Positions 13,614 to 18,127 of a DNA stretch of 36,664 bases are shown here, one piece after another. Position 1 is the stretch's first letter. Every line of letters begins with the position of its first letter. A program made the position numbers and the translations under genes. The notes beneath the pieces were generated by a model. That model saw nothing but the letters and a program-made list of their open reading frames with translations, searched no databases and was not told where the DNA came from. Origin of the DNA: a virus; IMG/VR virus record IMGVR_UViG_3300023171_000029, positions 1 to 36,664 of that record; one strand, given 5' to 3'.

Positions 13614-13696
13614 AGGTCATAGTTGGATTCGAACCAACGTTCCTTTCGGTTTTAATGGTGTTGCAGACCATCTCATTACCACTCTGACATATGACC
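13614..13696 (-). tRNA. tRNA-Cys (GCA) with a long, class II-type variable arm
   Basis: Acceptor GGTCATA/TATGACC, D stem TCA/TGA, anticodon stem ATGGT/ACCAT with loop CTGCAAC (anticodon GCA), T arm GTTGG-TTCGAAT-CCAAC. The variable region is 16 bases and contains a CC-GAAA-GG mini-hairpin, as in tRNA-Ser or -Leu, whereas tRNA-Cys normally has 4-5. The discriminator base is T, a cysteine identity element. It looks like a serine-type body with cysteine anticodon and discriminator. Confidence 0.85.
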
Positions 13697-13742
13697 TTAT
13701 TATTTGATTAAAAGCCTCCGTCTCTATTTCCTGAAGAAAGAA

Positions 13743-13982
13743 CTATTCAGGTAAAGTAATACATATAATAGAATAAGCTTTAGTATTATCTTTAGTAAAT
13801 CCTGTTAAACAGTAATCACTACTAATATCACTAAACTTTTGAGCTTCTCTACTTCCACCTATGTTATTAAAACCACCTAAGTGATCATTAATAACAGGTA
13901 TAGTTTCAGCAGCTGTATTTTTAGTATAATCTCTTCTACTTCCTGTAGATAGATCTATAATTGTAATATAATATCTTTTCAT
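13743..13982 (-). CDS. Hypothetical small protein
   Basis: 79 residues starting MKRYYITIIDLSTGSRRDYT, with strand, polar loop and closing strand KAYSIICITLPE. The stop/start of neighbours overlaps by one base at 13982. Function unknown. Confidence 0.7.
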   Translation of the reverse strand: MKRYYITIIDLSTGSRRDYTKNTAAETIPVINDHLGGFNNIGGSREAQKFSDISSDYCLTGFTKDNTKAYSIICITLPE

Positions 13983-14182
13983 TATCTAGTTCCCCAAGCT
14001 TTAGTTAATTCATGTAAGTTATCTACATATACTAAACCACTCCAATCTTTCCACTTATCTTGGATCTCCTCTAGAGTATATATTTCATTTAAATATACAT
14101 CACCACTAATACTAGAAGCAACGTATTTGTTTGTGTCTATTATTGGTAAGTAGACACAATTTCCTATTAATATCTTTTTCAT
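13982..14182 (-). CDS. Hypothetical small protein
   Basis: 66 residues starting MKKILIGNCVYLPII, with Trp-rich helix EEIQDKWKDWSGLVYV. The leader shows AAATACGACAATG, the motif shared by three genes of this arm. Function unknown. Confidence 0.7.
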   Translation of the reverse strand: MKKILIGNCVYLPIIDTNKYVASSISGDVYLNEIYTLEEIQDKWKDWSGLVYVDNLHELTKAWGTR

Positions 14183-14234
14183 TGTCGTATTTGTTAAAAG
14201 GTTGATATTCAGTTAGTTGTGAAGGATATTGTAG

Positions 14235-14408
14235 TTATTATACTAGTTCAACCATATGTACATGATAACAAGCTAATAACAGATGTTTATTTCTATTAGT
14301 TAAATCTATACTATTAACTATATGCTCTCTTATAAACTGTAACTGCTTTATATTCTTATTATCAGCATTATTCTTGTAATAGTTGTTTATAAGTAGAATA
14401 CAATTCAT
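14235..14408 (-). CDS. Hypothetical 57-residue protein, possibly the second half of a frameshifted gene
   Basis: Starts at 14408 (MNCILLINNYYKNN) and continues IKQLQFIREHIVNSIDL to a stop at 14235. It overlaps the 26-codon frame at 14368-14448 by 41 bases. The first third of this frame looks less protein-like than the rest, so the true product may join the upstream frame to this one through a shift near 14370-14385. Confidence 0.45.
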
Positions 14409-14448
14409 CTTGTTCTTCTACTTGCTGTGTTGTTTGAGTTAAGCTCAT
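14368..14448 (-). CDS. 26-residue frame, possible first half of a frameshifted gene
   Basis: Reads MSLTQTTQQVEEQDELYSTY and then KQLLQE before a stop. It has a good start position three bases after the stop of 14451-14723. Either a real microprotein or the beginning of a protein that continues in the 14235-14408 frame. Confidence 0.4.
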   Translation of the reverse strand: MSLTQTTQQVEEQDELYSTYKQLLQE

Positions 14449-14450
14449 GA

Positions 14451-14723
14451 TTATATATCTTGATTAATAATAATACATTTAGCAATTAGATCATTATTGA
14501 ATACTTCATTATCAAGTCTTTCTATAACAATCATATGAGTTATAATACAATCACCATACACTTCATATGCTTTATTTACTAGTCTTGAATCCATATTTGT
14601 ATCAATCCAATTAGTAATAGTATATATATCATTTACTTGATAAGGTATTATAATACCCATTTCATATTCTTCACAATCTACTATATTAGAATGTATTGGA
14701 CATATTAGTTTTGGTGTTCTCAT
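14451..14723 (-). CDS. Hypothetical beta-rich protein
   Basis: 90 residues, with segments MGIIIPYQVNDIYTITNW and VYGDCIITHMIVIERLDN typical of a beta barrel like those at 11423 and 13268; these three may be distant relatives. Function unknown. Confidence 0.7.
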   Translation of the reverse strand: MRTPKLICPIHSNIVDCEEYEMGIIIPYQVNDIYTITNWIDTNMDSRLVNKAYEVYGDCIITHMIVIERLDNEVFNNDLIAKCIIINQDI

Positions 14724-14771
14724 TTGAGTTAGATTAGTTTATAGCTATTAGTTAGTTATCTCTAATTGGTA

Positions 14772-14791
14772 AAGTTAGACTCATCTAACTT
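14772..14791. terminator. Short perfect hairpin
   Basis: AAGTTAGA-CTCA-TCTAACTT, an 8-bp stem with a 4-base loop, in the 113-base gap between 14723 and 14837. There is no T run on either side, so termination is uncertain; it may stabilise or regulate the mRNA. The rest of the gap holds a G/T-rich element (minus strand GTGTGAGTGAGTGTGTGGGT) that recurs upstream of 15854. Confidence 0.4.
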
Positions 14792-14836
14792 GTTATGGAT
14801 TGTTCTTCTTGATAATACCCACACACTCACTCACAC

Positions 14837-15091
14837 CTAAACGTCCTCTAAACATGTTTTAACGTCGATTATATAGATATAACAACTATTAAAAGAGTAG
14901 ATAAGTGCAGAATATACAACGAATGTATTAGATAAACATTGTAAGAAAGTGTTTGGTGTTATATGTTCTGGAGTAATTAGATGATCAACAGTATATAACA
15001 ACAGAGCTAGTAGTATATATATAGACAGAGATAATAATAAACAATTAAATAACTCTGTTTTGTTTCTTTTTATAAGGGAAATCAGTTTCAT
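14837..15091 (-). CDS. Small membrane protein, two helices
   Basis: 84 residues. Basic start MKLISLIKRNKTELFN, hydrophobic helix CLLLSLSIYILLALLLYTV, polar loop with HITPNT, then a second helix. Likely inner-membrane. Unknown role. Confidence 0.7.
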   Translation of the reverse strand: MKLISLIKRNKTELFNCLLLSLSIYILLALLLYTVDHLITPEHITPNTFLQCLSNTFVVYSALIYSFNSCYIYIIDVKTCLEDV

Positions 15092-15578
15092 AGGTAGAAG
15101 TTTAGTTGTTATTAGTTAATTGATAGTTAATTATATTTCAGATGTTTATACTTTATCACAGGATGAGTATGAAACATATTATAGTTTAAAGAAAATAACT
15201 ACTATAGATGATGTATTATTGGCTTATTGATCATAGATCTTATAACTTAATCCAAATAACATGTCTATAGTAGTTAAATAATACTAGTACTCACTCTGCT
15301 ACTCCTGTTCATAAAAACACAGATGCGTTGATCTTATACTAGTATTAATATTGCTCACTTATCTTATATGTAGGTTAACGGAACGTTTCTTCAGCTCCAG
15401 TCACAATCATACATGCTATTACATACATAGGATAATCTTATTGCAATAGTTGACTATATTAATAAAGAACATAATATAGGTAATCAATTTGCTATGACAT
15501 AATCATAGTTTAAGTAACAAGCATGTCTATTATAACATGCTTGTGTACCCATAATTACTCCCGTAGGAGTGGTGTTGA
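15092..15578. other. Gene-poor stretch packed with inverted repeats
   Basis: No confident gene in about 490 bases. Inverted repeats: 13 bp at 15196-15208/15264-15276 (core ACTACTATAGA), 10 bp at 15280-15289/15337-15346 (AATACTAGTA), 6 bp at 15492-15497/15503-15508 (CTATGA), 10 bp at 15517-15526/15535-15544 (ACAAGCATGT), and ACTCC-CGTA-GGAGT at 15557-15570. The last two may terminate the 15579-15854 transcript. The cluster could be a structured RNA, a replication origin or a processing region. A plus-strand frame from TTG 15119 (36 codons, containing TLSQDEYETYYSLKK) is protein-like but too weak to call. Confidence 0.5.
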
Positions 15579-15854
15579 TTAAGCACCAATTAAATCACCA
15601 TCTTGTACTTGAGCATTCACCAACCACAATGTACCTTCTAAAGATACACCTTGTTTGGTTTCAACACCTGGACCAGCTACAGTAATGAATTTCTGTACAT
15701 CATCTTTGTTGAATTTGTCAGCCATAAAGACTACTCCAACAGGTGTAGAACAGAATTGTCTGCCTTTACCTTTTTTGAATTGAAGTCCATCCAATCCTGC
15801 TACTTTCATAAATCTGTCCAAAGGAATTAATCCTTGATTGCTTAATTCAGCCAT
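15579..15854 (-). CDS. Hypothetical small protein, first gene of the leftward arm
   Basis: 91 residues, with LQFKKGKGRQFCSTPVGVVF, a helix KFNKDDVQKFITVAGP, and strand TLWLVNAQVQDGDLIGA. It is the promoter-proximal gene of the leftward arm and is bounded by its own downstream hairpins, so it is probably strongly expressed. Codon choice is slightly less A/T-biased than in neighbours, consistent with high expression. Beta-rich, perhaps a small binding protein; no family recognised. Confidence 0.75.
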   Translation of the reverse strand: MAELSNQGLIPLDRFMKVAGLDGLQFKKGKGRQFCSTPVGVVFMADKFNKDDVQKFITVAGPGVETKQGVSLEGTLWLVNAQVQDGDLIGA

Positions 15855-15977
15855 AATAATATAGTTTAAAGTGGGGCACCATTGCCGCTAATAGTAAGAC
15901 GGGGAGCATTGAGTAGTACCCACATACACACTAAAACACACTATAAAAATTATGGGTAAAAAATTTTATATTTGTAC
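15855..15977. promoter_or_regulatory. Divergent intergenic region between the two arms
   Basis: This is where transcription diverges: 15854 starts leftward, 15978 starts rightward. Rightward, TATATTTG at 15967-15974 matches the Bacteroidetes -7 element TAnnTTTG; no TTTG -33 box is seen at the right distance. Leftward, a G/T-rich element (minus strand GTGTGTATGTGGGTACTA) resembles one at 14817-14840. AATTATGGGTA at 15948-15958 recurs inverted at 15546-15556, flanking the gene between. Confidence 0.6.
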
Positions 15978-16142
15978 ATGAAGAAACATGATAGAGTAAT
16001 ATGGAATAATAAGAAATGTATTATATGGAATGTATTAGAGGATGGATTTATAATAAAGATTATGTCAAATGATCCAATAGAATCTATGGATTTTATAGAT
16101 ATTAAAGTTAAAGTTGATGAGATAGAACTTTATTATAAATAA
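15978..16142 (+). CDS. Hypothetical 54-residue protein, first rightward gene
   Basis: Begins MKKHDRVIWNNKKCIIWNVL and ends VKVDEIELYYK. Beta-rich pattern. The -7 box TATATTTG ends only three bases before the ATG, so the transcript probably starts at or next to the start codon (leaderless). Function unknown; position suggests early expression. Confidence 0.65.
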   Translation: MKKHDRVIWNNKKCIIWNVLEDGFIIKIMSNDPIESMDFIDIKVKVDEIELYYK

Positions 16143-16146
16143 TTAG

Positions 16147-16154
16147 TATATTTG
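16147..16154 (+). promoter_or_regulatory. TATATTTG -7 promoter element
   Basis: Exact TAnnTTTG match five bases after the stop of the first rightward gene. A start near 16158 would give the next gene (ATG 16209) a leader of about 50 bases that contains the small AAGG/CCTT hairpin. No clear -33 TTTG. Confidence 0.5.
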
Positions 16155-16208
16155 ATTTATTAAGGTAGTCCTTTATAAGTTAGCGTCGACAACCAATAAT
16201 AATAATAT

Positions 16209-16388
16209 ATGGCTTGGGAGATAGATAATGATACAGGAGAAATATTAAATACTTATATTTATAATGGTATAAAAGTAACTACTGTATATAATCCTAAATT
16301 TGATATAATATCTCTTGGAGATGCTAAAGAAATAAATAGATTATTAGAATTGTATAATATTAGACAATATTTAAAAGAAGATATATGA
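16209..16388 (+). CDS. Hypothetical 59-residue protein
   Basis: Begins MAWEIDNDTGEILNTYIYNG and ends YNIRQYLKEDI. Its stop overlaps the next start (ATGA). The N-terminal WEIDNDTGE hairpin followed by strands and a helix is protein-like; no family known. Confidence 0.65.
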   Translation: MAWEIDNDTGEILNTYIYNGIKVTTVYNPKFDIISLGDAKEINRLLELYNIRQYLKEDI

Positions 16389-16783
16389 GTGCAACATTAG
16401 ATGAGACAGCAAAATTACAGGATTATTCAAGTAGAGCAATACCTACTCAAGAACAGAAACAAAAATATGTAGATCAAATAGCTCAATCAGCTAAAGAATA
16501 TATACAATCAGCTCATAATAACTCAGGTATAATGATGGGGAAAAATAGTTTAACTATACAAGGTACAACAGCATGGACTACAATAGCAGCACCAAGTACA
16601 GGCACAACATATACAGATCCAACATCTATTAAATTAGCAGTAGCTGAAGGAGAGATTAAAAGCCTTAAAGATGAAGTAAATAAACTTAAAGAAATGTCTA
16701 ATCAATTATTTGATATGATTAGTAAAATAACCACAGATAAACAAGATGAGTTGGAACGAATCAGAGAAATTATTAAAGCTTAA
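16385..16783 (+). CDS. Hypothetical protein with C-terminal coiled coil and tail-like helix
   Basis: 132 residues. Gln/Ala-rich helix, central Thr-rich loop, then a heptad-like coiled coil VAEGEIKSLKDEVNKLKEM, ending DELERIREIIKA, which resembles the IIYED tail of the left-arm array but lacks the tyrosine-acidic end. The next gene begins inside this tail (38-base overlap). Confidence 0.7.
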   Translation: MSATLDETAKLQDYSSRAIPTQEQKQKYVDQIAQSAKEYIQSAHNNSGIMMGKNSLTIQGTTAWTTIAAPSTGTTYTDPTSIKLAVAEGEIKSLKDEVNKLKEMSNQLFDMISKITTDKQDELERIREIIKA

Positions 16784-16919
16784 TGGTCCAGGTACAGGAC
16801 CCTTACAATCTTTTAGATTAGTATTTTTAGATTTTAATAATGAAGATATATTAATTACTCCTGAAGAAAGATTTAAGAAAGATCTAGAAGAAATACGTAT
16901 CTTTATATATGGAGAGTAA
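16746..16919 (+). CDS. 57-residue protein with EIRIFIYGE tail
   Basis: Starts at ATG 16746 (MSWNESEKLLKLNGPGTGPL) and contains SFRLVFLDFNNED before the tail DLEEIRIFIYGE. The tail is a variant of the array C-terminal helix, here on the opposite strand from the arrays. Its stop overlaps the next start (ATGGAGAGTAA). Confidence 0.7.
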   Translation: MSWNESEKLLKLNGPGTGPLQSFRLVFLDFNNEDILITPEERFKKDLEEIRIFIYGE

Positions 16920-17121
16920 AGATATAGAGCAATATTTAAAAGATATATTTACAAGTAATGGTCATTCAGTAAAATCTATTGCTGTACATACAGGTAGTGG
17001 AGGAAAAGCTATGATTGATAAGGCTGTTCAAGATGCATTTAAGTTAATGACTATTACTTTAGAAACTACTATTAAAGAAAAAGAACTCGAAGATGCTAGA
17101 AAAATTATATATGAAGACTAA
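16909..17121 (+). CDS. 70-residue protein with exact ARKIIYED tail
   Basis: Starts MESKDIEQYLKDIFTSNG, contains a Gly/Lys loop (HTGSGGKAMIDKAV), and ends LEDARKIIYED, identical in the last eight residues to 6037-6339 in the left arm. This shows the tail is spread over both arms and attached to yet another body type. Confidence 0.75.
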   Translation: MESKDIEQYLKDIFTSNGHSVKSIAVHTGSGGKAMIDKAVQDAFKLMTITLETTIKEKELEDARKIIYED

Positions 17122-17143
17122 CTGGGAAGGAATAGAAGATTAA
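17111..17143 (+). CDS. Ten-codon relay ORF, possible truncated array cassette
   Basis: Reads MKTNWEGIED. It starts inside the YED codons of the preceding gene with ATGAAGACT, the junction used in the left-arm arrays, and its stop shares a base with the ATG at 17143. It may only pass ribosomes to the next gene. Confidence 0.3.
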   Translation: MKTNWEGIED

Positions 17144-17307
17144 TGACAATAGAAGATCAAGATGAAATAACTAGATTAGGTTATTATCCAGTTAAAGAAG
17201 ATAGTAAAACATATACTAATGGTAAAGATTGGATAATGTTAAATGAGTTATTATATCTAATAAAATTAGATAGAGAGAATAAAAGAAAAATGTTTTGGGG
17301 ATATTAA
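17143..17307 (+). CDS. Hypothetical 54-residue protein
   Basis: Begins MTIEDQDEITRLGYYPVKED and ends NKRKMFWGY. Helical with a Tyr/Lys-rich loop. Its 3' end contains the -33 TTTG box of the next promoter. Function unknown. Confidence 0.65.
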   Translation: MTIEDQDEITRLGYYPVKEDSKTYTNGKDWIMLNELLYLIKLDRENKRKMFWGY

Positions 17308-17325
17308 TAATAATCACTATATTTA
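17294..17325 (+). promoter_or_regulatory. Promoter of the leader-peptide/tRNA operon
   Basis: TTTG at 17294-17297, 20 bases of spacer, then TATATTTA at 17318-17325: a good match in sequence and spacing to the Bacteroidetes sigma-ABfr promoter (TTTG / TAnnTTTG), with one mismatch in the last base. The predicted start lies at about 17329-17332, at the leader ATG, so the leader mRNA would have little or no 5' UTR. Confidence 0.65.
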
Positions 17326-17329
17326 CTAT

Positions 17330-17401
17330 ATGAAAGTACAACAAATCTTTATACAACAACAATGGCATCCGTTTTATTACGGGGGTTATATTTGTGTGTA
17401 A
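17330..17401 (+). CDS. Leader peptide of the tRNA operon (23 codons)
   Basis: Reads MKV, then QQIFIQQQWHPF (residues 4-15), then YYGGYICV. Residues 4-15 use only Gln, Ile, Phe, Trp, His and Pro, precisely the specificities of the six tRNAs downstream. The codons fit the phage anticodons: CAA (UUG), ATA (UAU), TTT (GAA), TGG (CCA), CAT (GUG), CCG (UGG); one Ile codon is ATC. The Gly-Gly codons supply GGGGGTT, complementary to the terminator's 5' arm. The ORF ends at the foot of hairpin 17400-17427. This is what a ribosome-sensing attenuator leader looks like. Confidence 0.75.
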   Translation: MKVQQIFIQQQWHPFYYGGYICV

Positions 17402-17472
17402 AGGTTTAATATAAAATATTACCCTTTCTCCCGAAGGTAAACCCCTGGTCTTAATTGATTAGGGGTTTTTTG
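17381..17472 (+). promoter_or_regulatory. Attenuator with alternative RNA pairings
   Basis: Element 1, GGGGGTT (17381-17387), lies in the leader ORF. Element 2 is hairpin 17400-17427 (AAAGG, TAATAT / ATATTA, CCTTT), beginning at the stop codon. Element 3, AACCCCT (17440-17446), and element 4, AGGGGTTT (17461-17468), form the terminator. Elements 1 and 3 can pair instead over 7 bp (one G-U), blocking termination. A ribosome stalled in codons 4-12 leaves element 1 free; one at the stop codon covers it. A smaller alternative hairpin, 17421-17438, also exists. Confidence 0.65.
17439..17472 (+). terminator. Intrinsic terminator before the tRNA cluster
   Basis: AAACCCCT/AGGGGTTT 8-bp stem, 14-base loop, followed by a T-rich run (TTTTTTGTTT). 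It lies between the leader ORF and the first tRNA (17489), so the tRNAs can only be reached by read-through of the upstream promoter unless another promoter exists in 17 bases, which I do not see. Confidence 0.8.
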
Positions 17473-17488
17473 TTTAAGGAGAATTTAT

Positions 17489-17564
17489 CTTGTGGTATAG
17501 GAGTCTGGTTTATCTAACCTCAATTGGACTGAGGAGTACGGGGGTTCAAATCCCTCCCACAAGA
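17489..17564 (+). tRNA. tRNA-Pro (UGG)
   Basis: Acceptor CTTGTGG/CCACAAG, D stem TAGG/TCTA, anticodon stem CCTCA/TGAGG with loop ATTGGAC (anticodon TGG), T arm GGGGG-TTCAAAT-CCCTC. First of six tightly packed tRNAs. Reads CCA and, by wobble, CCG, the Pro codon used in the leader peptide. Confidence 0.9.
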
Positions 17565-17578
17565 CTGATTATGGGTTC

Positions 17579-17611
17579 ACACTAAACATTCGAACGAGAA
17601 TGGAAGTGTAA
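17579..17611 (+). repeat. Hairpin between tRNA-Pro and tRNA-Phe
   Basis: ACACT/AGTGT and CATTC/GAATG form a two-part stem around loop GAACGA. It fills the only long spacer (49 bases) in the cluster. It may guide tRNA 3'/5' processing or be the remnant of another tRNA-like element. Confidence 0.45.
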
Positions 17612-17613
17612 TT

Positions 17614-17685
17614 GGAACTGTAACTCAGTGGTAGAGTGATTCCCTGAAGAGGAGTTGGTCATAGGTTCGAATCCTATTGGTTCCA
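17614..17685 (+). tRNA. tRNA-Phe (GAA)
   Basis: Acceptor GGAACTG/TGGTTCC, D stem ACTC/GAGT, anticodon stem ATTCC/GGAGT with loop CTGAAGA (anticodon GAA), T arm ATAGG-TTCGAAT-CCTAT. Reads TTT and TTC; TTT occurs twice in the leader peptide. Confidence 0.92.
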
Positions 17686-17690
17686 CATAT

Positions 17691-17764
17691 ATTCAGATAG
17701 CTCAGTTGGTGAGAGCAACAAGCTTATACCTTGTAGGTCACTGGTTCAAATCCAGTTCTGAATA
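17691..17764 (+). tRNA. tRNA-Ile (UAU)
   Basis: Acceptor ATTCAGA/TCTGAAT, D stem GCTC/GAGC, anticodon stem ACAAG/CTTGT with loop CTTATAC (anticodon TAT), T arm ACTGG-TTCAAAT-CCAGT. Reads ATA, common in this A/T-rich phage and normally served in bacteria by the lysidine-modified CAU tRNA, so the phage brings a lysidine-independent version. Confidence 0.9.
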
Positions 17765-17770
17765 CTATAT

Positions 17771-17841
17771 TGCTCTATAGTATATTGATAGTACAAGAAG
17801 TTTTGGTCTTCTTAGAAATGGTTTGATTCCATTTAGAGCAA
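17771..17841 (+). tRNA. tRNA-Gln (UUG)
   Basis: Acceptor TGCTCTA/TAGAGCA, D stem GTAT/GTAC, anticodon stem AGAAG/CTTCT with loop TTTTGGT (anticodon TTG), T arm AATGG-TTTGATT-CCATT. Reads CAA, which occurs five times in the leader peptide. The T loop lacks the usual TTC start (TTTGATT). Confidence 0.88.
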
Positions 17842-17843
17842 CT

Positions 17844-17915
17844 GTGTCTATAGTGTTAGTGATAGCACGACAAATTGTGGTTTTGTTAGGGTCAGTTTGA
17901 ATCTGACTAGACACC
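17844..17915 (+). tRNA. tRNA-His (GUG)
   Basis: Acceptor GTGTCTA/TAGACAC, D stem GTGT/GCAC, anticodon stem ACAAA/TTTGT with loop TTGTGGT (anticodon GTG), T arm GTCAG-TTTGAAT-CTGAC, discriminator C as expected for histidine. Exact 5' end may differ by one base because of the extra G of tRNA-His. Confidence 0.88.
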
Positions 17916-17918
17916 TTT

Positions 17919-17991
17919 GTCAGGGAAGCTTAATTGGTCAAGCATTGGATTCCAACCCCAAAGAAAGTAGGTTCGACTCCTACCTCTGGCG
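17919..17991 (+). tRNA. tRNA-Trp (CCA)
   Basis: Acceptor GTCAGGG/CTCTGGC, D stem GCTT/AAGC, anticodon stem TTGGA/CCCAA with one A-C mismatch next to loop TTCCAAC (anticodon CCA), T arm GTAGG-TTCGACT-CCTAC, discriminator G as in bacterial tRNA-Trp. Reads TGG, so it gives no evidence of TGA reassignment. Last of the cluster. Confidence 0.88.
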
Positions 17992-17997
17992 CATAGT

Positions 17998-18032
17998 AAA
18001 GCTAGTATATTAATTTATACTAGCTTTTATTG
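17998..18032 (+). terminator. Terminator at the end of the six-tRNA operon
   Basis: AAAGCTAGTATA/TATACTAGCTTT, a perfect 12-bp stem with a short loop, then TTTTATTG, seven bases after tRNA-Trp. Together with the promoter at 17294-17325 it delimits a self-contained tRNA operon. Confidence 0.8.
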
Positions 18033-18088
18033 TTTATAACTTAATATAAATTATAATAACTATTACTAGTTTATATCTATAATTAGAA

Positions 18089-18096
18089 TAAATTTG
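18089..18096 (+). promoter_or_regulatory. TAAATTTG -7 promoter element
   Basis: Exact TAnnTTTG match 31 bases before the ATG at 18128, following the operon terminator and about 55 bases of A/T-rich gap. Probably the promoter of the next block; no clear TTTG at -33. Confidence 0.5.
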
Positions 18097-18127
18097 TAAT
18101 GTTTAAACTTAATAAGTATATTATAAT

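Noticed and set aside
17387-17394. TATATTTG inside the leader ORF as a promoter for a small RNA 17400-17472
   Set aside because: It matches the -7 box but encodes Tyr-Ile-Cys of the leader, has no -33 box, and the better promoter lies at 17294-17325. An internal start cannot be fully excluded without 5'-end data.
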